Of a stretch of 64,000 bases of DNA, positions 37,471-50,826 are shown one piece after another; position 1 is the stretch's first letter; every line of letters starts with the position of its first letter. Both the position numbers and the translations under genes were made by a program. Origin of the DNA: Mangifera indica. Taxonomy: Eukaryota > Streptophyta > Magnoliopsida > Sapindales > Anacardiaceae. The stretch lies in NCBI RefSeq assembly GCF_011075055.1, contig NC_058144.1, positions 14,437,807-14,501,806 of the forward strand. Direction: 5' to 3'. The notes beneath the pieces are model-generated. The model saw only the letters and a program-made list of their open reading frames with translations. It searched no databases and had not been told where the DNA came from.

Positions 37471-38450
37471 ACCTTTGACAGATTAATTCACAAAATTTGT
37501 ACTTGTGAATTCTATTGATTTGATTGCATATTTTTGTCATTATCGAATGATGCTTTTAATATGTAATTGTTGTTATGAAATTGTTGAAACAATTTTATAG
37601 TTGATGCAATAAGAGAACATAAATTTGTGTTCATTTTATTGATTTTTAGTCTCTGAATTTTTGCTAGATATTATCGAATTGAATTTGCAGGTTAATTGAA
37701 TATGGTTGATTAGCCATTGATTTCGTTTAGTTGCACGAAATCCCCTTCAAATTACAGTGTTGTGTTTTTCAAAGGTTGTTGCTAGTGTGAGGATGGTTTA
37801 TGTGTCATTTTACCTCACCCCAGTGTTAAGGCTTGTCAAAATTTGGGGATTTTCCAATGAATTGCCTCACCACAAGTCACTGGAAAAATACACCTGGAAC
37901 ATTTATGCACATGACCGTGCATGGGCGGCATCGCACATGGATGGTTGTTGGAGTAGGTGGCATTTTTCCCCAACATTGAAATTTCCATGAAAGGCACAAC
38001 TAGGCATTTTCGTGCACAATCGTGCCTTGTGAAAAATTTCAGAATGATATAACCATTTTGCTAGTTATGCTTGGATGATAGTGTTATTTTGCAAGTTGTG
38101 CATGGATGCATGGGTATCAAGCCATTCTTAAGTCGTGCATGCTTATGAAATTTTGTTAAATTTCAGAATTGGGGCTTGCATGGCTAACATCTTCACTTAC
38201 ATGCCCGACTGGGGTAGAATTTTTTATTTGGATCATCTTTTGATTACCAATGACTAAATTGTAATTTTCTTAGGCTTTGGGGTTGAATTACAATTATGTA
38301 AATTTTGAGAGGCTAAAATTAAATTAATGATGGGGTAAAAATATTTAAAATTAATTTTTAATTATTGTATGCATGTTTGGTTAATATGTACAGTGTTTGG
38401 TATACAGTTAGACGACCTATATTGAATGTTATATGTTTAGGTTTGTAATT
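37471..38450. other. non-coding element remnant
   Basis: Follows the primer site. Around 37890-38030 phrases such as CACATGACCGTGCATGGGCG occur, the style of the gypsy LTRs in this window, so there may be a further small insertion. No gag reading frame found. Confidence 0.35.
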
Positions 38451-40107
38451 TTTAATAAAATAAGACCTAAAAAACCTCAAATGGCTAATAGTCGTAGACG
38501 AGGGTGAATAGAATTATTTAAAAAATTAAACCAAGTTAATCCTTTTTAAAAAAATTTGCAATCAAACACAATCTCACAAGCACTTTCAACAAATTAGTAA
38601 AACAATTAAGCATAAACAATACTCAACAATTTATCAACAACATACAATACAAATATAATACATAAAGTAAAAAGAGAGGGATAACAATGCTCAACTATTT
38701 ATAATGGTTTGAAGTTTTCTCTTCAAAGCCTTCTACCTCTACTTCTTCAAACAACTTGTTTGAAGTTTCACTCGTAAAAATAACGTCTATTCACAATAAT
38801 TCTTTGGAATTTTGTTCATGTACACTAATTCTCTAAGATTGCACCCACCATAACAATTTATTTGAGATTTTGCCCAATAAATATCAAATACATAAAATAT
38901 TGAGTAATAATGCCTCAGAAAGGCTGATACAAAAATTAAGCATAAGTGTTTATCCCAAATAAGTGATTCTAAGCTTTAGAGTGAATTTTGGAAGAGAAAA
39001 GAAAGTATATAATTTTACATGTATAAACTTTAACTTATTTCACATTAAAGAGTTTTTAATTTATAGTCTTAGATAACTGAAATATCTTATATGATTGTTG
39101 GATGGGATGATAAATTTGTTGAGCTTTGAAATCACAAGTTTTTTCACAAAACAAACTGATACATGGGCGTGTGTCATTTAAATTTCCTCTTTTCTTTGTT
39201 TGGTCAAACCTTAGTTGGAACTACCAACAGTTAGATTTTCTTCTCAAAAAAGTGTAGGCACAAATGTTCAATGATGAAACATGATCGTTCCACCCTCATA
39301 TGTGATATTCTTTTAAAATTCCAAAGGCATTAACAAGGAAAGGAATGAGAACCAAAACACCTAAATTTTTGCTTATGCACGGGCGTGCAAGTGATATGCA
39401 TAAGTGTGCATCCTATCTCTTTGAAGCATATCACAATTAAACAATGAATTTTCCTTGTGTGCTTAAATCAATAGATACACAGGCATGTGTTGAATACACA
39501 CGGGTGTGCAATCTTTGACTTTTGTTGACTTTGCCCAAAATTACATGTGGAGCCTATACGGACACTTTTTCCTCGTGTTTGGCTTTATACACAGGCTTGT
39601 TGGCATGGAACACAAGCGTGTATGTGTTGTTTCTGCATTTTTCAATTTCTATCTACTTGTTAATGTTTTTCACACATTTTTTGGACAATATTAAACATTT
39701 AGACTTGTGTTTTTAGCATCATCAAAACACCTAAGGATCCAACAATCTCCCTTTTTCTAATTGATGAAAAAAATCAAATTTAAATCAAAATTTTAACAAG
39801 TAAAAAAAATGCAATTGGAAAGGTTCCCCCTAACATTATCAAACTTTTGCACAAATTGCCAAAATGATTATCAAGTTTGAAAAATGTGAATTTGTCAATT
39901 TTGTCCTTTTTTTAAGTCTTTTTAATGATTAAAATTTCAATTCAACCTATCTCTCCCCCTTTTTGGCAATAAAAAAATATATATGAAAAGATAAATTAAA
40001 TTTTAATTTTGTATTTGATAACCAAATCAAGGCTAAATAACACAAATTAGAAAAAAAAAAATTACTCCCCCTTACTCAATGCCTATATCTCCTCTTACTC
40101 CTCTCCA
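38451..40107 (-). mobile_element. probable LTR-element remnant ending in a pyrimidine/purine tract
   Basis: The left part (TAGACGAGGGTGAATAGAAT) and the right part (CCAACAATCTCCCTTTTTCT at about 39738) are phrases I associate with plant copia LTRs and adjoining polypurine tracts on the opposite strand. ACACGGGTGTGC and GGGCGTGCAAG phrases occur at 39376-39515. No coding sequence and no TSD established. Confidence 0.35.
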
Positions 40108-40141
40108 CCCCCCCCTCCCCCCCCCCCCCCCCCCCCCCCCC
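40108..40141. repeat. poly-C tract (C8-T-C25)
   Basis: A run of eight C, one T and twenty-five C, flanked by CTCCTC-type pyrimidines. On the minus strand this is a long G run, able in principle to form a G-quadruplex. Its exact length in an assembly should be treated with caution. Confidence 0.9.
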
Positions 40142-40871
40142 TCCTCTTTACTTTAACATATTTTAACAAATATAATTACAAAGGTTTGGTATTAAAACAA
40201 GTTCATTAGAGAAGATTTTACCATGATGTCCCCTATATTTTTGATAAATCCCTTTTTCAAATAAAATCAAATATATGAAAAAATACACTTTCATACAAAC
40301 TTCCATTCATAAGCAATAACTTATATAAACTTAATCCACAAAAATTTAGTCTCATCAAACCACTCAATATCCAAATAAACATAAGATATTAAACAAAGTT
40401 TTATCATCAAATATGAAGCATTATCCCATATATCATCTCACATAAAATGTATCACAAAATATATCATCTCAATTCAAAACATCAACCTAATAAATCAATA
40501 TAGTTAATAGCAATAATCAAAGAAAAGCATTGTCAAGAGCATCATCAATATGTCAAAAGTTATGCCAACTAGGTATTTACACAACGTTTCAAAATTATAC
40601 CTAGACATAAATATCATCAACGAATATAAAAAATATAATTAACCAAATGAATAAGATACCAAGATAAACATGATAGTCATCAAGGTCAACATGATACTAA
40701 GTTTGAGCATTTAAAAAAATGCTCTCTCAATGTGTCATGATATGTAATGTGAAATAAGATGCATGAAAAAGACGTCATGGTTGGGATAGGGAAAGGTCAT
40801 CTCTCTGTCTCAATACCCAATCTCTGTAAAAATAATCTCTCAAATTGGTAAGCTAACATACATATCATTGA
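40142..40871. other. gene-free AT-rich stretch
   Basis: Many ATCAA/ATATCATC phrases but no coding sequence or terminal repeat recognised. Confidence 0.4.
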
Positions 40872-42436
40872 TATAAAAGTTGTAGATGAAGAAAAGATGC
40901 AAAGAATATAAACAAACATATCAAGAGAGCAAGAATCAAAGTATGCATGTCAAACTAGAGAAGGATAGGAATTTTACCTACTCTTTTACATCCTATAGTG
41001 ATATAGGATGATGGATTAAGCTCCTCACTTGAGGAACTTCCAAGGACTTGCACCACTAAGCCAAAACAACCTCCAAGGCCGAGAGCAAGAGAGAAGGAAG
41101 AGTGTTTGGCTATTTAGTGAAAGAAAATGAATGCATAAAATGAATTAGTTCTATTCAAAATGAACTAAAGCCTTTTATTTATAATGCTAGTAGAAGTACA
41201 ATTTTAAAATTCTAATTTCGCCTATCAAATTCTTAATTTGAAGTTTTTTCATGCATGTTTATAAATTATATACTTAGCCACCCTTATTTCATCTTACAAC
41301 ATCTTAACATTTAAAATGTTTTCTTTAAAGCCATATAACATATTATATAATTTTTATTATCGTTCAGAAGTTGTTAGCCAACCCTGGATAATTAATTCTT
41401 TTTCTTGAAAGCTTAGTTTATTGGTGTGACTCTTTAGGTTCATCATGGCGTAGCCATGAGTCCCTTTTTAGACAATCCAAAAATATATCTAAAAACTTAA
41501 CAACTATGATAAACATCTAGAATGTGTTATAACCCCTAAATCACAATGAAGAAATACTCTATCGAATCTAATATCTCTAGTCATGTGTTCTGTCTAGATA
41601 ATATCTTTCTGTTATCTAATCCTTATCATTTTAGACTCATAGATTGTCAAAGCTCTAATCTCAATTCTTTACGAATCATCGATTGAAATATTCAAAACAT
41701 GTCATTACAAACATCTTTCATATGACTTACATTATACTCTGGCCATAGATTTCAATTATCAATAGTTATTGACATTCATTCCAAACTCAGATCCAAATCA
41801 AATCAATAGATATTCAGAATCTAATACTTTCCAAGTCAATGAATCTCATCTTGATTATCATTCTTCTCCATATACAAATAACACATAACCAATATGGTTT
41901 CTTATATGAAACACAATTAACCGTGTATTTATACACCATATGAATCATGTGCATCGATATCAGATCTAACCATGACGTCTTAGATCAAAAGATTACTTTA
42001 TACATTAGTATGATCATACAATAAGTCATTGACTATAATTTAATGACCATGTGACTTATCGTTATCGGTAATGTTTGAAAAATGGTTCTCTAATTGTTAA
42101 TCTATATTAATACCTTATTGACATGACCATCGTCATCACCTACACTAATGTAATATCATGGCATCCAATGGAGGTACTTAGTATGCCTACTATGTGATAT
42201 AATTACCCAATTTATGTCATGTTTGCAAGGAACAATTCAATGACTCAGTTTATATATTTAATGAGTCATCCAAATAACTCACATGCGTATTTTATATTAT
42301 CGTAAATAAAGGGAACAACTTAATGCATATGAACAAAATGACTACTTCTTTTATTAATAAGTTAGTATAAGTGTACATATAAAATAAAATGCCTCAGAAC
42401 TGACAACATGAATGGTTCCTAGGATATACATTGACA
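40872..42436 (-). repeat. 3' LTR of a minus-strand copia element
   Basis: Read on the minus strand it starts TGTCAATGTATATCC after a purine tract CAAGTGAGAG and parallels the copia-1 and copia-2 LTRs, including the GATAAGTCAC region and the TTTTACCTACTC.. region near its end. About 1565 bases. The left end is placed by comparison with the other LTRs and is approximate. Confidence 0.7.
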
Positions 42437-42720
42437 AAACTCTCACTTGCACTAGTGTCATTTGTTGTTGTATCACAGACCTATCTTTTCAAGATAACAG
42501 TCCAACTACTTTAATGTCATTGCCTTAGTTTGTAGGTCAATAACATTCTCTACTAATTGTGTCATATGTATTATTATCTCTCAAGTTTTAACAAATTCTC
42601 TCAAAATGTGATACTTTCATTAAATATATTTAAACTTTTGATGTACCTTTGGTTCCTTTGCTTGTGCAATAACACTTGTATTGTGATAGAACATGGTTAT
42701 CGGATAAGTCATGTTTAGAA

Positions 42721-42963
42721 CTAGACTAATTTTAGATATGAACTACATATCCATGCAATCTCTTTTGCATCTTTTGAAGTAGCAATATATTCAACCTTTG
42801 TAATGTAGTTAGTTGTAGTTGATTCTTTGAAACTCTTCCAACTAACTACACCCTTATTACAAATAAAAATGAACCTTAAGATAAACTTTCCATCATCAAC
42901 ATCTGATTGGAAATAAGAATTTAAGTATCCCTGAATGTTTAACTCTAAACACCTATAATTCAA
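42721..42963 (-). pseudogene. copia RNase H fragment
   Basis: Reads CLELNIQGYLNSYFQSDVDD, then AVSWKS-like GVVSWKSFKES and KVEYIATSKDAKEIAW, the C-terminal RNase H part of a copia polyprotein. It lies upstream (on the minus strand) of the LTR at 42436 in the normal order. The rest of the polyprotein is missing. In the full protein RNase H removes the RNA of the RNA-DNA hybrid; here only about 80 codons remain. Confidence 0.85.
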
Positions 42964-43842
42964 AATGAGATCTTAGTTCTTTTTATGTACTTAACCAATG
43001 TTTATCACTTGACGTGCTCAATAATTAAATTCATGAGACCATAATAAATCCCCTCAACATATTAAGTAAAAAATAACCAATATCTTCTAGTACGATGCTT
43101 CAAGACAAGCCCCTATTCGTTGGAACCTTGTTCGCCAAAGTAAAAGGTATACTTTTACCTGACAAAAGACCGAATGATTGTTCATATTAGGTCTAACTTA
43201 ACTAGTACATCTAGTTTGTTCACCAAAGTGAAAGTAAAAATGCATTAGAATATAACACCCCTCTACAAATACATACCTTCACTTGGATTAGGTATCCAAA
43301 GAGACGTATTAACTAAAACTTTTCCCAAACATTTGCAACAATTCATAATGGTATGGTTACATTAAAAACTCCCACAATCCCAAATTGTACTTATTAAAAA
43401 TATCAATAACACAGTGATTCATTTACATAATAGGGTGTCTAAAATTCACAGATACAAATCCCTAAGTGCATAACTAATGTAACCATAAACAAAATATCAA
43501 AGGTCCAAAATCATAAATGACAAAATAGTCCCTTACCTTATGCAATGACTTGAGCTAACCCACTGGCTCTTTCGTCATCCCACTAATCTATAAACCTACC
43601 GACAAAACCATAAAAAGAACATGATGAGTAAAACACACTTAATAAGTAGGTAAGCACATAACAACATAACACATGATAATGTCAAAGTGTTTTGTATTCA
43701 ATCTTGTTGTGGTGTCTCAGATGTTTTCCTAGTATCCTAGATGCCCATCCAAATCATCTCGATGCCCAATGCCCAATCCTCAATGACGGTGTCATCCTGG
43801 ATGGCTAGTGTCAAATGATGTATGTTAGCATCTTAGATGCCT
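42964..43842 (-). mobile_element. gypsy LTR-like remnant between two copia copies
   Basis: The 43716-43842 part, GTCTCAGATGTTTTCCTAGT and following 'cctagatgcc' phrases, matches the remnant at 24730-24850. 43500-43620 also resembles 24510-24600 (AAATGAC...AGTCCCTT, GCTAACCC). Ends not established. Confidence 0.4.
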
Positions 43843-45338
43843 TGTTAATGTATGCCCTAAAAACCATTCATGTGGTCGATTTCAAGGTATTTTATCTTAT
43901 ATATACATTTGTAATAATTTATTAATAAAAAAATAGTTCTTTTGTTCATATACATAAATTGTTTCCTTTATTTGCATTAATATAAAGTATATATGTGAAC
44001 TATCTAGATGATTCACTTAATATATAAACTAAATCCTCGAATTATTCATTACGGACATGATATAAGTTGGGCAATAATATCACGTAGTAGGCATACTGAA
44101 TGCCCTTATTGAATACCATAAGGTAATATTAGTGCAAGTGACAATGATAGTTATGTTATTAAGGCATTAGTATGGATTAACAGTTAGAGAACCGTTTTTC
44201 GAATATGACTGATAATGATAAGTCACATAGTCATTAAATCATAGTCAATGACTTATCATATGTTATACTCGTATATGAAGTAATCCTTTAACCTGGGATG
44301 TCATGATCAAATTTGATATGGATACACATAATTCATATGGTGTATAAATATTAGGCTGAGCATATTCCATGCAAAAGGCCATGTTGGTCATGCATTGTTT
44401 GTATGAAGAGATGAATAATGATCAAGACGAGATTTGTTGACTTAAAAAAAGTTGGATTCAAGATATCCATTGATTTGACCCAAATTTGAGTTCTAAAGTG
44501 AATATCAATAAAATTAAAAACCAAAATCTCTGACTAAAGTATAATATAAGTCATGCAAAGGATGTTCATGATGACGTATTCCAAATATATCAATAAACAA
44601 TTTGTACATAATTTAAATTAGAGTTTTGACAAACTATGAACCCGAAATCGATCAGGATTACCAAACAGAAGGATCTTACTTACATAAAATATACGATTAG
44701 GGAAATAAGGTTTAATGGAGTATTTATTCATCGTGATTTAGGGGCTATGACACATTACTAGATGTTTATCATAGTCATGGAGTTTTTAGAAGCATTTTTG
44801 GATCATTCAAAAATGACTTATAACTATGTCACGATGAACCTAAAGAGGCATACCAATAAACCAAGCCTTTTTAGAGTGAGGATAAATTATCTGGGATTGA
44901 CTAGCACCTTCTGAAGGATAATAAAATTAAGATCATATAAAGTATTATATGGGTACAAAAGTAACATTTTAAAAGTTAAAATGTTATTGAGATTGAATTA
45001 GGGTGGTCATAATTTAAATTGAAATTTTAAAGGGCCAAAAGAGAATTTATAATTACTTATTAGCCACTAGTATAAAAATGGGCCATTAGTCCATTTTCAT
45101 AAAAGTCAGTTTATTTGAACTAAAGCATTCTCTAAAAAACAAAACAAATTCTAAAGGTGCAATTCTTTAGAGGCTTTTTCCCTTGAGAGGCTATCTTCCA
45201 TCATCCTACATCAACAAAGAAAGCAAAGGAGTAGGTATAAACCCTTAACTTTCTCATGTATTTCTTTCCATGCTTGATTCTTGCATTCTTATATTCATGC
45301 ATGTCACTTTACTGCATTCTTCTTCCCTGATTTCTATA
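43843..45338 (+). repeat. 5' LTR of copia-1
   Basis: 1496 bases, from TGTTAATGTATGCC to TTTCTATA, followed by the primer site. It matches the two LTRs of copia-2 throughout. The five bases before it are TGCCT; the partner copy would lie beyond the element's missing 3' end, so no TSD can be checked. Confidence 0.85.
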
Positions 45339-45340
45339 AA

Positions 45341-45353
45341 TGGTATCAAAGCC
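45341..45353 (+). other. copia-1 primer-binding site
   Basis: TGGTATCAAAGCC, three bases after the LTR, complementary in type to the 3' end of initiator-Met tRNA. Confidence 0.8.
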
Positions 45354-46253
45354 AAAATGGCTCCTTGAATGTTGATTTTGAAGCTAAATATATGATTTTT
45401 GTGCATAAGGGTATGTATATGTATCATATATGTGCATGCACATTATGGATTTGGCATAAAATCAACTTTTTCAAGCATATCTTCTTATTGAAGCTTTAGA
45501 CTGAACCTTCTTGGCTGGGTTTTATTTCTTTTTCAATATTCTAATGATTTTAAGATGAAAAACATGTGATTTAAGACATGTATATAATGAAGTGTTCATG
45601 CGATGAATGAAAATGTGCTTGATTTAGACATGCATATGCTTTGTGGCTTATGGAATGGAATTTTAAATCATGGAACTTGGATGCATGTCATGGGAGTGAT
45701 ATATATTTGGATATGAATTATGTTTTTTGTGTTAATTTTATGTATAGTACATGAAATACATGAATTAGGGGCATGCATGTATGGTATATGCATAGAAATA
45801 CTGTATGTATGGAGACATATTGAGATAGATGCATATATACTTTGAAATGTTCATATAAAAATTATGGATTCTTTAATTTTAGTTCAAGCATGCTAAATGT
45901 TAATTTTAATGATGATTAAAGCTTTTTGGGAGAAGATTATGTTGAATGGAATTAATGTAATTTCATATGAATTAAAATTATGATGCATGATTAAAAGGTT
46001 TTCAAATGACATATTGAATGATAATGTATGTATATGTGTCATGGATGCTTAATGCATGATTCAGTTTAATATGATTAAATGGCATGTAAAATATTGCATG
46101 TACCCTTATATAATCATGATATAGTTTAAATATTTGATTTAAAATTGACATGATTATAAATATATTTATAAAATAAAAATTAGGGATGTAAAATATTGCA
46201 TGTCTTTTTTTTTTCATGGTCCTGAATTCAAATTGAATATTATCAATATTTGG

Positions 46254-46284
<31 letters not shown>

Positions 46285-47244
46285 TATGCCATTTGTGCTT
46301 GGATTAATGCATGATATTAATTTTATGCTTGATTAGATCATGTTTAGTAAATCAGTATTTGTTTGCTTATGAATAAATTCATATATATGTGATGACTATT
46401 CATTCAGTTGATGGACCGTTGATTTAGAGATGCTCATGGGTGTAACTTGTCATTTTTCAAAGTTTAAATAATCAGACTGTAATATTATTTTATTAAGGGA
46501 TTTGTATTAAATAACCCCCCCTCATTTATTTATTTTTTACTTTATCGGTTTTGCATGCGTAAGTTTCAAATGTAATCAAAGTGGCTAGACAAGGACCTAA
46601 GGGTAACCTAAATGGTGACCCGAATGAAGATATAGACTTAGACGAATAGTTTGTCATTAGGCTGTATTTTCGAAAACTCATTATCATCCCTCCATATTTT
46701 ATATTAAGCATATATGAGATGTATGTATGTCATGCTAGAATAAATATAATTAATTATAAGTTAAACCTAATTCTCTCTAATCAAAATTATTAAATCAATG
46801 CCTCCTATCATGGGATAACTAAATTATATAGCATAAATTTCAATAACCAAAAATTTCTATTATATGATGGATATGAAATTTATATCATGAAATTAAGTTT
46901 ATTTTGTTTTTAGATGGTTATTTTCATCAAAACCAAAATTTTTATTATGTGAGAACATGGTGAAAATGTCATTTTAGGAAAACATGACAGTTCAAATTTA
47001 ACTAGCCAATGGTACAAAATTTCTATTATATGAGGTAACTAGAGCAAAAGGCATAGAAAATGAATCGAGTTTTATATAGAGATATAATTTCTCTAGGAAC
47101 TCTATTAAAATTTATAATGTTACTGATTTCTATGGATGTGGTTTTATATTTAATGGTTTTATGGTATTGGACACCATTTATTATGATAATAATAATGTTA
47201 GTTTTTCTTTATTTGCTACTTTTAAAAGTGCTAATGTAGATACA
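45354..47244 (+). other. copia-1 untranslated leader and lost gag
   Basis: Long AT-rich leader parallel to copia-2 53.3-54.9 kb: both hold CAAATGTAATCA.. then TAGACAAGGACC and ATAGACTTAGACGAATAG. A motif TTCTATTATATGAGG recurs near 46855, 46940 and 47021. After about 47100 the sequence jumps to the region just before integrase, so gag and protease are mostly deleted. Confidence 0.6.
46258..46285. repeat. (TA)n microsatellite
   Basis: About 13 TA units in the copia-1 leader. Confidence 0.9.
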
Positions 47245-47697
47245 AATACATGACATACCAGATTATGACATATTAGCCAAGAAAGAATGAATAGATTGGC
47301 CTATAAAGGTTTACTATGACCTATCCCAAAATTTGAACCAGCTACATGTGAGTATTGTCTAGTTAGAAAAACTACTAGAAAACCATTTGACAAAACTATA
47401 AGAGATAAACTTTTTTTGTAACTTATACACTCAGATATCTGTGGTCTTATGAATATTAAGGCAAGACATGTTACCTCATATTTCATTACTTTTATAGATG
47501 ACTATTCTCGATTCGATCGTATCTACTTGATCTTCTATAAGTCAAAAGCAATAAATTGTTTTAGACATTATATGAATGAGGTTAAGAATCAATCAAACAA
47601 AAAGTTAAAAAGCCTTAAGAGCTGACCAAGGTCGTGAATATATATTTGAAGAGTTCAAGGAACTATGTAATGAAAAAGGAATAGTAAGACAACTAAT
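47245..47697 (+). pseudogene. copia-1 GAG-pre-integrase and integrase N-terminal part
   Basis: Reads (T)RLWHISQERMNRLAYKGLL with the zinc-binding region CEYC, then LIHSDICGLMNIKARHVTSY and FITFIDDYSRFDRIYLIFYK, which is the integrase HHCC and catalytic core start with the first catalytic Asp in HSD. A frame stays mostly open but has stops after GLL and in the KLFL/LIHSD linker. The sequence ends at RQLI where gypsy-2 begins. Integrase would insert the element DNA into the chromosome; this one is cut before the second catalytic Asp-Glu pair is complete. Confidence 0.85.
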
Positions 47698-50113
47698 TAT
47701 AACACCCACAGGTATGTCTTAAGAGTAAAATAGTCTTTATGCATGAGTTTAATTGTTATGTGAAAGATTAAACGTGATTTGAAAGTCAAAGTGTAAGTTT
47801 TCAGTGACAAACGATTGTGTATAGTAAGGCCATACCCGTGTGTCGTTGTCACACCAATAAGATAAAATGATTCTACATAAATTTCAAATTTAAGTGATAC
47901 ATGACGATGTGCTTTAGACACATACTTGTGTATGTTGAACATTGTTTCAATTTATAAATTACATGTTGTTGCATTTAGGGATTATTATCATAATCCCTAA
48001 ATGCACAAACCTTCTAAAAAAGAGAGTGAGATTATAGTCTGATCCACTAACTTTCATTTGATAGCTTTTGATGGTGTTTCCGATGGTAAAGAGTGGTGAT
48101 CATCTAGAGAGAAGAAGACTTACCTTTGTACTTTGCTTTTTGCTTAGTTAAGGTGAGTAGGTTTACCCTACTTTCGTTTTGGAATGATTCATGATGAAAA
48201 AGATGTTTTTTGTTGGATATATGAGAGATATGTTATTATAATAATGATTGATGAATTGATTGCAATGTGTTGTAAGTAATTTGATGAATAGTATAAATAG
48301 GCATAATCTATGAGTATGTCGTTTTTTTTTGTGCTACTATTTATGGTGGTAATGACTAATTGATAATCCTTTAGAGATGACAGAAACATGAGATATGATC
48401 CATTGGTATGTTTGATAATAAATATGTGATTGGATGACAAGTAAAGAATGATGACTGATGATATTAAGATCTTGATTTTAGGGCCATTCTTATGTGTAAC
48501 CTTTACAACAGTATGTGCAGCTTTATTATAGACCAATATGTGCACAAAATTGGTCATAAAATCGTGTTAGTAGAGTATTAGATTGTTGGGAAAAAGGTAA
48601 AGTTTGGATAGATTGAATTAGAGTGTAAGTCAGACATTTTTTGTATTTTCGACCTGACACACAATCATGTGGTATGGGACACAAGCTCGTGTGTGCAAAG
48701 CCCATAATTTAGTTTACATTTTATTGTGTTTCGACGATCAATGGATGTCATTAATGGTTAGCGGTCAAGTAGGACATGTGCACTACCTCTATATAGCTTT
48801 AGCATGACCGTGTGTAGGATAAAATGACCAAAATACCCCTCAAAAGTAATGCAGTTTAGAAGAGAATAAAAACGGAAAGAAAAATAAATATTTGAATAGG
48901 CACATGCCTATGTTAGTTTGGGTATGTACTTGTATGTATAGAAAATTAACACACGGGTAAAGGCCACGTTGAAGGATGGTTGAGTATGAAGGACACACCC
49001 CGGTGTGTCAAGAGACACACAATTGTGTGTTTAAGGAAGAATAAAGAAAAAAGAAAGGGGATTAGGCTGAGGATCCATGTGTTATCCCAAAAGCTAGTAA
49101 AGATATTCTAGGTACGTAATAGTGCCCTACGTGTCTAAGATTAAGTTATAGAGTGGCACAAGATACATTTTAAGTCAAACCGAGAGTGAGCCAAGTTGAA
49201 TTAAGGCTCGAGATACACATATACAAGATATCATAAAATCGTTACAAAAAGGCATTGTGAGTACACATTTCTTATACCTCCTACAATAGGACACCAAACT
49301 TGCAGTAGAGTCTAGTTAAGATATAGTTTGGTGTAGTGAGATAGATAGATAGATCACATGGCCAAGGTGTCAAATTCTTGTATTCGATCTTGACTTATAG
49401 ACCTAGCACAAAGTTTCAATTATAATTTTTCATATTCAAATGCTTACATCAAGTTTAGTATGGTTACCTCGAAAAGGAACCCAGAAAGTGGTTTCTTAGT
49501 GATCAAGTAGGTATAGTTCGATCCGAGAGTTATAACATATAGCCTAGACATTCCTTAAAGCATATTAAGAGCACAAAATTGATACTTAAGACCTTAAATC
49601 ATTCATAGGAGAGTTTAATGTCGATTTCGAATAATAGAGATAACATAGGTCAACACTAAAGGTATTTTGGAATTTTAGTAAATGTTAATATTAGAGTCTT
49701 TTACTTACTGAGTGTTTTATTACTCACTCCCCTATTTTTATGTGTATAGTTACAAGTAATTGTGATAGCTACAGAACAAGTGGTAGTCAGCGACGGTAGA
49801 GCAGTGAGGGCATCTCTATCATTTAACTTTCATTATGTATATTTCATGATGATTTTCCATTTATATATTTGACTGCATAATATAAATCTTTTAGCTTATA
49901 TTTTAAATTTTGGGATATCTTTTGTATGCTTCTGACAAATGTTTTAATAAGGGCATTTTGGTCATTTTTTAGAAATTAATAACTGATGATTATTCAAAGC
50001 TTCATAGTAGTTATTTATGATTTTTAAGTGTTTTTAAAAAGTTAAGCATGTTCAAGTAGTCAGTTTGGTGACATTTTCCTATAGAGGATAGTACTTTTTT
50101 AGAGGATGTTACA
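47698..50113 (+). repeat. 5' LTR of gypsy-2
   Basis: About 2416 bases from TATAACACCC (expected TGTAACACCC) to GAGGATGTTACA, followed by AGTTGGTATCAGA. It holds several diverged ACACACCCCGGTGTGT and CACACAATTGTGTG-type palindromic phrases at 47780-49040 and the late motif TTACTTACTGAGTGTTTTAT. It interrupts the copia-1 integrase. No TSD partner in the window. Confidence 0.7.
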
Positions 50114-50130
50114 AGTTGGTATCAGAATAT
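50114..50130 (+). other. gypsy-2 primer-binding site
   Basis: AGTTGGTATCAGAATAT directly after the LTR, matching the primer site of the minus gypsy element at 34972-34989. Confidence 0.7.
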
Positions 50131-50399
50131 GATTTTAGTACCAAAAAAATGTCTAAAAGTATATGTGTAGTCAAATAGAGTAGGAATGTAAGTTTCTCAC
50201 ACCATGTTGACCTCACTTGCAATCGATCATTATGAGTAAATTTTTATTATACCTATTGACTTTTTATGGAGACTTATAGTTGGTTTTTTAGGAAAGATGA
50301 GATAAACCAGAGCCAGTATGAGGAACAATCAAACTGAAAACCCATAAAGGAGCTAGAGTGATGAAATAGTACCCCTTAATTCCCTAAATAGGTTTGAGT

Positions 50400-50826
50400 G
50401 CTCAAGATGTCAAAAAGATATTCAGGGAAATGTTAAGGGAGCAAGAAGGTGCTCAAACTCAGCTTAGTGAGTCGACACAGGTGTCGTCAACATAGATTTA
50501 GGGTTTAGTTGAGGTGACTTTGACACCAACAACAATATCAAAAGCAACATCGGCCAAGACTTAGTATACCCCCTCATCTTTAACTTATGCAACATGTACC
50601 AGCCTAAGAAATTTGAATGTGCTAAGGATCCGATTACAACTAAGAAGTGCTTAGAGTCAGTAGAGAGTGTTATGCCTCTTTTTGACATGATTAACTAGGT
50701 GAGAGTAAGATATGTCACTTATTTCTTCAAGTCAAGTACCTGAACATAGTGGAACCTAGTCAAAAAGATGACTATGATCTTGATGATGTCTTTGTTTGAG
50801 TTTAAAAAGAGATTTAAGGCCAAATA
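50400..50826 (+). pseudogene. gypsy-2 gag, part before the copia-2 insertion
   Basis: Frames read LSAQDVKKIFREMLREQEG near the 5' end (differs in frame), then KFECAKDPITTKKCLESVES and VRVRYVTYFFKSS, and FEFKKRFKAKY at the end. This parallels the gag remnant on the minus strand at 34.2-34.7 kb. Several stops and at least one frameshift are present. It continues after the insertion at 61936. Confidence 0.85.

Noticed and set aside
48189..48557. 122-codon minus-strand open frame
   Set aside because: Inside the gypsy-2 LTR, AT-rich, no family resemblance.
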